The notes beneath the pieces were generated by a model, which ran no database searches, was not told the origin of the DNA, and saw nothing but the letters and a program-made list of their open reading frames with translations. The position numbers were made by a program, and so were the translations under genes. Below are positions 5,364-8,122 of a DNA stretch of 8,122 nt, piece after piece (the first letter of the stretch is position 1; every line of letters begins with the position of its first letter). Origin of the DNA: Minisyncoccota bacterium (GTDB lineage: Bacteria > Patescibacteriota > Minisyncoccia > JAHIHE01 > JAGLIN01); NCBI GenBank assembly GCA_023270095.1, contig JAGLSJ010000026.1:1-8122 (forward strand), given 5' to 3'.

Positions 5364-5720
5364 ATGACAAGAGTAAAACGAGGCGTAATGGCCAATAAAC
5401 GAAGAAAAAAAGTTCTCAAGAAGGCAAAGGGATTTCTAAATGCAAGAAGTAAAAAATATAAAGCAGCGAAAGAAGCTTTGATGAAAGCTGGAACATATGC
5501 CTATCGAGATAGAAAAGCAAAAAAAAGAACAATGAGAGGTTTGTGGCAAATCAAAATCAACGCTGGTGTGAGAGAATTTGGACTAAGTTACAGTAGATTC
5601 ATTCACGCTCTAAAACTTGGTAAAGTAGAGATTGACAGAAAAATTCTTGCTGAAATTGCAGTAGAAAACCCACTGATTTTCAAAAGTGTCGTTGACAAAG
5701 CAAAAGAAAATATCAAATAA
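5364..5720 (+). CDS. rplT: 50S ribosomal protein bL20
   Basis: bL20 binds 23S rRNA early in 50S assembly and, in well-studied bacteria, represses its own operon. The 118 residues match the family length. The start MTRVKRGVMANKRRKKVLKKAKGF, followed by YAYRDRKAKKRTMRGLWQIKINAG and FGLSYSRFIHALK (positions about 45-86), and then IDRKILAEIAVENP, are all diagnostic. The basic N-terminal extension is intact. Last gene of the operon, with an intrinsic terminator beginning 15 bases after its stop. No Shine-Dalgarno sequence is visible before the ATG; the upstream 58 bases are AT-rich and no clear bL20-binding mimic was recognised. Confidence 0.97.
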   Translation: MTRVKRGVMANKRRKKVLKKAKGFLNARSKKYKAAKEALMKAGTYAYRDRKAKKRTMRGLWQIKINAGVREFGLSYSRFIHALKLGKVEIDRKILAEIAVENPLIFKSVVDKAKENIK

Positions 5721-5734
5721 AATTTATAAAAAAT

Positions 5735-5765
5735 AACACCTCGAGTAGTTCTCGGGGTGTTTTTT
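5735..5765 (+). terminator. Intrinsic terminator after rplT, probably bidirectional
   Basis: AACACCTCGAG (5735-5745) pairs with CTCGGGGTGTT (5751-5761) around a 5-base loop. This is an 11-bp stem with one U-G pair, followed on the plus strand by T at 5761-5765. On the minus strand the stem has one mismatch but is also followed by six T, so it can also stop the convergent gene that ends 16 bases away. Confidence 0.88.
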
Positions 5766-5781
5766 ATCAGAAAAAAGAGCT

Positions 5782-6363
5782 TTAATATCCTATAATTTCA
5801 ATCTCTTTTCCTAATATAGATTCTTTAATTTCCAATATTGTCGATCTCCCTATTTCAGTAAGATAGTATTTCTTTCCAGCATGACCAGAAGTAGTTTCTC
5901 CATACTCGTCAATAATAATTTCCCATTTTTTCAAGATATCCACAAAAATTCCAACTTTCATTCTTGAAAATTTTTCATCTAATAAATCCGCGATTAAAAC
6001 ATCAGGATAAATTGAAACTTCTTCTTGTGGAGATGTTTCATTTGATGAATCTACAAAAAAAGTACTAAGAGGAATTGAAACTCTTCTTGGTACAGAAGTT
6101 TCATCTGATGAATTTATAACTAGAACATCTGGAGAAATTGAAATTCTTCTCTGTGGAGATATTCTGTCTGCATAGTTCACAAACAAATCATTAAGAGAAA
6201 ATGAAGTACTTGCTTGTAAGGACATTTCTCTCATTGAATTCACAAGTTTTGAAAGCCAAACTGATTCTTTCTCCTTTTCAAAATCGAAAACTTGTACTGC
6301 AACCGCAAGATAAGCGGCTAGTTCTATTTTACTTTCCTTAGTAGTTTTGTCTTCTTTTGTCAT
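5782..6363 (-). CDS. Unrecognised protein with winged-helix-like C-terminus and four tandem 21-residue repeats
   Basis: I do not recognise this 193-residue family. An N-terminal helical part (about 10-50: IELAAYLAVAVQVFDFEKEK and WLSKLVNSMREM) leads into four tandem 21-residue units (57-77, 78-98, 99-119, 120-140). The C-terminus KKWEIIIDEYGE, then GKKYYLTEIGRSTILEIKESI, resembles the wing and last helix of winged-helix DNA-binding proteins, where K-Y-Y-L-T-x-x-G is common. The last repeat unit, SRMKVGIFVDILKKW, could serve as the recognition helix. No signal peptide or membrane segment is seen. It has its own promoter and the strongest ribosome binding site here, GGAGGG 6 bases before the ATG. 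It follows the carboxypeptidase on the same strand and converges on rplT. A DNA-binding regulator is the best guess, but the repeats make even the fold uncertain. Confidence 0.8.
   Translation of the reverse strand: MTKEDKTTKESKIELAAYLAVAVQVFDFEKEKESVWLSKLVNSMREMSLQASTSFSLNDLFVNYADRISPQRRISISPDVLVINSSDETSVPRRVSIPLSTFFVDSSNETSPQEEVSIYPDVLIADLLDEKFSRMKVGIFVDILKKWEIIIDEYGETTSGHAGKKYYLTEIGRSTILEIKESILGKEIEIIGY
5944..6195 (-). repeat. Four in-frame tandem repeats of 63 bp inside the unrecognised gene
   Basis: Units on the minus strand are 6195-6133, 6132-6070, 6069-6007 and 6006-5944. The encoded pattern is roughly DVL near the start, SSDETS in the middle and RRVSI near the end. Units 2 and 3 are closest, unit 1 is related, and unit 4 is most diverged (DVLIADLLDEKFSR then MKVGIF). 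At DNA level, units 1-3 share ATTGAAA(C/T)TTCTTCT-like and TTTCAT(T/C)TGATGAAT-like words on the plus strand. All units keep exactly 21 codons. Confidence 0.8.
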
Positions 6364-6369
6364 TTCTAT

Positions 6370-6375
6370 CCCTCC
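6370..6375 (-). promoter_or_regulatory. Strong Shine-Dalgarno site of the repeat-bearing gene
   Basis: Read on the minus strand, GGAGGG (6375-6370) stands 6 bases before the ATG at 6363. It is the only near-perfect ribosome binding site in the window; most other genes here have none. Confidence 0.8.
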
Positions 6376-6393
6376 AAATTTAAATCTATTTTC

Positions 6394-6422
6394 ATCCTAC
6401 TTAAAAACAAAATATCTGTCAA
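6394..6422 (-). promoter_or_regulatory. Promoter of the repeat-bearing gene
   Basis: On the minus strand a perfect TTGACA (6422-6417) is followed after 17 bases by TAGGAT (6399-6394, 4 of 6). Expected start near 6387, with a leader of about 24 bases that holds the Shine-Dalgarno site. It lies directly after the carboxypeptidase stop codon. No terminator separates the two genes, so read-through is also possible. Confidence 0.6.
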
Positions 6423-6427
6423 ATAAA

Positions 6428-7387
6428 TCACCATTCATAATTTTCAAAAACCCAATTTCTCAATTTCTCTGTCTGCAAGAATCTATCACTAGCACCCAAA
6501 ACAACTGTGATAACTTTTCGATTTTCTTCTGGCTTGTTTGAAATCAATACTAAGCATTCCCCCGCTTGATCTGTAAACCCAGTTTTACCGCCAGCAATAT
6601 TTTCCATCTTCCCAAGAAGTAAATTTGTATTTTTGACGTTATGTTTCAATTTTCCATCCAAGGAACTGACAGAAACACTCTGCATTGTTGAATATTCCCA
6701 AATTAAAGGAATATTCAGTGAATAATCAACCAATTGTGCTATGTCAAAAGCAGTAGACACATTCATATTTTTTTGATCCAATCCAGTTGAATTGTAAAAA
6801 ATCGTATCTTTCAATCCCAACTCTTTAACTTTCTCGTTCATCAAAATTACAAAATTATCAACATTTCCACCAATGTGTTCTGCGAAAGCAGTAGCTGCAA
6901 CATTGTTTGATCCAACAATCATAATCTTCATCAGATTCTCCACGCTAATTTCTTCTCTCACAGAGAGTCCCTCTTTTCTGCCTTCTGTATTATACGCATT
7001 TTCACTGATAACGACACTATTATCAAGCTTACTATTTTCCAAAACAACTAAAGCAGTCATTATTTTTGAAATACTCGCGATTGGCATTTTTTCATTAGAG
7101 CTTTTTGAATATAAAACAAAGTCAGTTTCCGTGTCAAAAGCTATAGCCGAATTCGAATCAATGTCAATATAATCATCTTTTATCTTATTAGGCAAAGAAA
7201 ATAATTTATTTTCTAATTTAATGTTTTCATTATAATAATTCCAATTTTCTTCTTGAAAAATAAATTTTTCTTCAATTGACTCTGATTTAATAAGTTTAGT
7301 CAAAAATTCAGCATTATTCTGACCCTCAGAAACAACGCCCAACTGACTCAAAAAAACCAACAAAACTATAGCCAAATTTTCAACCAT
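6428..7387 (-). CDS. D-alanyl-D-alanine carboxypeptidase (peptidase S11, penicillin-binding protein 5 type)
   Basis: A serine enzyme that trims the terminal D-Ala from peptidoglycan stem peptides outside the cytoplasmic membrane, limiting cross-linking. All three catalytic motifs of the family are present: S-x-x-K at Ser105-Lys108 (ASISK), S-x-N at Ser160-Asn162 (VGSNN), and K-T-G at Lys268-Gly270 (GGKTGFT). A hydrophobic stretch at about 5-19 looks like a signal peptide or anchor, but its n-region (MVEN) has no Lys or Arg, which is unusual. A linker at 25-75 precedes the catalytic domain. At 319 residues it lacks the C-terminal beta domain and amphipathic anchor of PBP5, so it is a short single-domain form. 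It follows scpB by 45 bases, has no Shine-Dalgarno sequence, and a 22-bp palindrome lies just upstream. The function is secure; the dac subtype is not. Confidence 0.93.
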   Translation of the reverse strand: MVENLAIVLLVFLSQLGVVSEGQNNAEFLTKLIKSESIEEKFIFQEENWNYYNENIKLENKLFSLPNKIKDDYIDIDSNSAIAFDTETDFVLYSKSSNEKMPIASISKIMTALVVLENSKLDNSVVISENAYNTEGRKEGLSVREEISVENLMKIMIVGSNNVAATAFAEHIGGNVDNFVILMNEKVKELGLKDTIFYNSTGLDQKNMNVSTAFDIAQLVDYSLNIPLIWEYSTMQSVSVSSLDGKLKHNVKNTNLLLGKMENIAGGKTGFTDQAGECLVLISNKPEENRKVITVVLGASDRFLQTEKLRNWVFENYEW

Positions 7388-7396
7388 TTTATTTTT

Positions 7397-7418
7397 TTAA
7401 ATTTTAATTAAAATTTAA
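7397..7418. promoter_or_regulatory. Perfect 22-bp A/T palindrome in front of the carboxypeptidase gene
   Basis: The 22 bases starting TTAAATTTTAA at 7397 and ending TTAAAATTTAA at 7418 are their own reverse complement. The site ends 10 bases before the ATG at 7387 and lies downstream of a -10-like TATAAT. It could be an operator, a weak RNA hairpin or chance in AT-rich DNA. Confidence 0.35.
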
Positions 7419-7431
7419 GTTAAATGCCACT

Positions 7432-7437
7432 ATTATA
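7432..7437 (-). promoter_or_regulatory. Possible -10 element for the carboxypeptidase gene
   Basis: A perfect TATAAT on the minus strand (7437-7432) overlaps the scpB stop codon. A start near 7425 would give a leader of about 38 bases containing the palindrome. No convincing -35 is found 15-18 bases upstream, so co-transcription with scpB is as likely. Confidence 0.3.
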
Positions 7438-8023
7438 CATTCTCCGAATCATTACTAACCTCATCTTTTTTCTCTTCAATAGTATTATCTATCTCCTTAA
7501 TTTCCTTCAACGACTCTTTTTCTTTCAACTCATTAAATTTCGGTAAATCTTCCACTTTTTCAATTCCCAACTTTTTCAAAAAATCAAAAGATATTTTATA
7601 TAAATATGCCCTAGCATCATTCGGATTATTTATTCTCTCCACAAGACCTCTAATTGTCAAATGACGCAAAGTGAAACTACAATTAACTCCTCGAATTTCT
7701 TCAATTTCAGACCTTGAAATTGGTCCTCTATAGGCAACTGCAGAAAGAACTTCTAGCGCTGCTCGAGATAAATCTCCTTCAATATCAGCTTTAAAAAATT
7801 TTTCCACAAATTCGCTATTTTCTCCAGCAGTCACCATTTGCACTTTACTATCTTTGATAATAATTTTTAATCCCCCGTTTACTTCGCCATATTTTTTTGC
7901 CAAAGATTCAGCGCTCGCAATAATTTCTTTCTCCTTTTCATTAATAATTTTTGCAAGTTTTCTGAAACTCATCGGCTCACCTGAAATGAAAAGCAAGCTC
8001 TCTAATATTGATTCAGTATTCAT
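7433..8023 (-). CDS. scpB: Segregation and condensation protein B (ScpB)
   Basis: ScpB pairs with the kleisin ScpA and SMC in the bacterial condensin that compacts and separates chromosomes in the cytoplasm. The 196 residues fit the family. The first winged helix starts NTESILESLLFISGEPMSFRKLAKIIN (2-28). GLKIIIKDSKVQMVT (51-65) follows. The second winged helix holds the signature LSRAALEVLSAVAYRGPISRSEIEEIRGVN (85-114). TLRHLTIRGLVERI and YLYKISFDFLKKLGIEKVEDLP complete the domain. The last 30 or so residues are a charged Glu/Lys tail, as is common. No Shine-Dalgarno sequence precedes the ATG, but TATAAT lies 4 bases upstream. The usual partner scpA is not within the window; it may lie beyond the right edge, where only about 100 bases remain. 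Confidence 0.95.
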   Translation of the reverse strand: MNTESILESLLFISGEPMSFRKLAKIINEKEKEIIASAESLAKKYGEVNGGLKIIIKDSKVQMVTAGENSEFVEKFFKADIEGDLSRAALEVLSAVAYRGPISRSEIEEIRGVNCSFTLRHLTIRGLVERINNPNDARAYLYKISFDFLKKLGIEKVEDLPKFNELKEKESLKEIKEIDNTIEEKKDEVSNDSENV

Positions 8024-8027
8024 GGTT

Positions 8028-8033
8028 ATTATA
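8028..8033 (-). promoter_or_regulatory. Possible -10 element placing the scpB start at the ATG
   Basis: TATAAT on the minus strand (8033-8028) is followed by AACC and the scpB ATG, similar to TAAACT-AAAACC-ATG at smpB. The -35 is weak (TTTAAT-like), so this is only suggestive of a leaderless or near-leaderless message. Confidence 0.35.
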
Positions 8034-8122
8034 TTGTTATTTTATGTTAATTAAATCTTCTCATATATTGATCAACAAAATTTAATTTTCAAATTTTTTA
8101 ATACTTATATCCCCAAACATCT

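Noticed and set aside
6873..7172. 99-codon plus-strand open frame
   Set aside because: It is antisense to the carboxypeptidase gene, which has all three catalytic motifs.
8045..8122. 3' end of an upstream minus-strand gene such as scpA
   Set aside because: Two minus-strand frames end here (one closing with FENstop, one with YKYstop), but the stretch is too short to assign to any family.

Overview
The window is AT-rich, tightly packed bacterial chromosome. Low GC, short gaps, many starts without a Shine-Dalgarno sequence, and the style of the IleRS, IF3 and SmpB proteins suggest a Patescibacteria/CPR genome (Parcubacteria or Moranbacteria-like). This is inference; no lineage marker was searched.

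Left part (1-3406, minus strand): the first 616 codons of ileS run off the left edge. Its reading frame passes from the class I synthetase core directly into a histidine-phosphatase domain (RHGE motif), which is the most unusual thing seen here. Next comes a 399-base gap with a diverged palindromic repeat, a candidate ileS promoter and a strong terminator, and then a GT4 glycosyltransferase with a near-consensus promoter.

Centre (3511-5765, plus strand): a translation block of smpB, ssrA (tmRNA), infC (IF3), rpmI (bL35) and rplT (bL20), closed by a hairpin terminator. SmpB and tmRNA together rescue stalled ribosomes. infC-rpmI-rplT is the classic initiation factor/ribosomal protein operon and has its own promoter directly after the tmRNA. 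The tmRNA tag is readable and atypical: basic, with no acidic residues, ending in ATV rather than LAA.

Right part (5782-8023, minus strand): scpB (chromosome segregation), an exported S11 D-Ala-D-Ala carboxypeptidase, and an unrecognised protein. The last has a winged-helix-like C-terminus and four tandem 21-residue repeats, plus its own promoter and the strongest ribosome binding site in the window. The rplT terminator hairpin lies between these convergent units and probably serves both strands.
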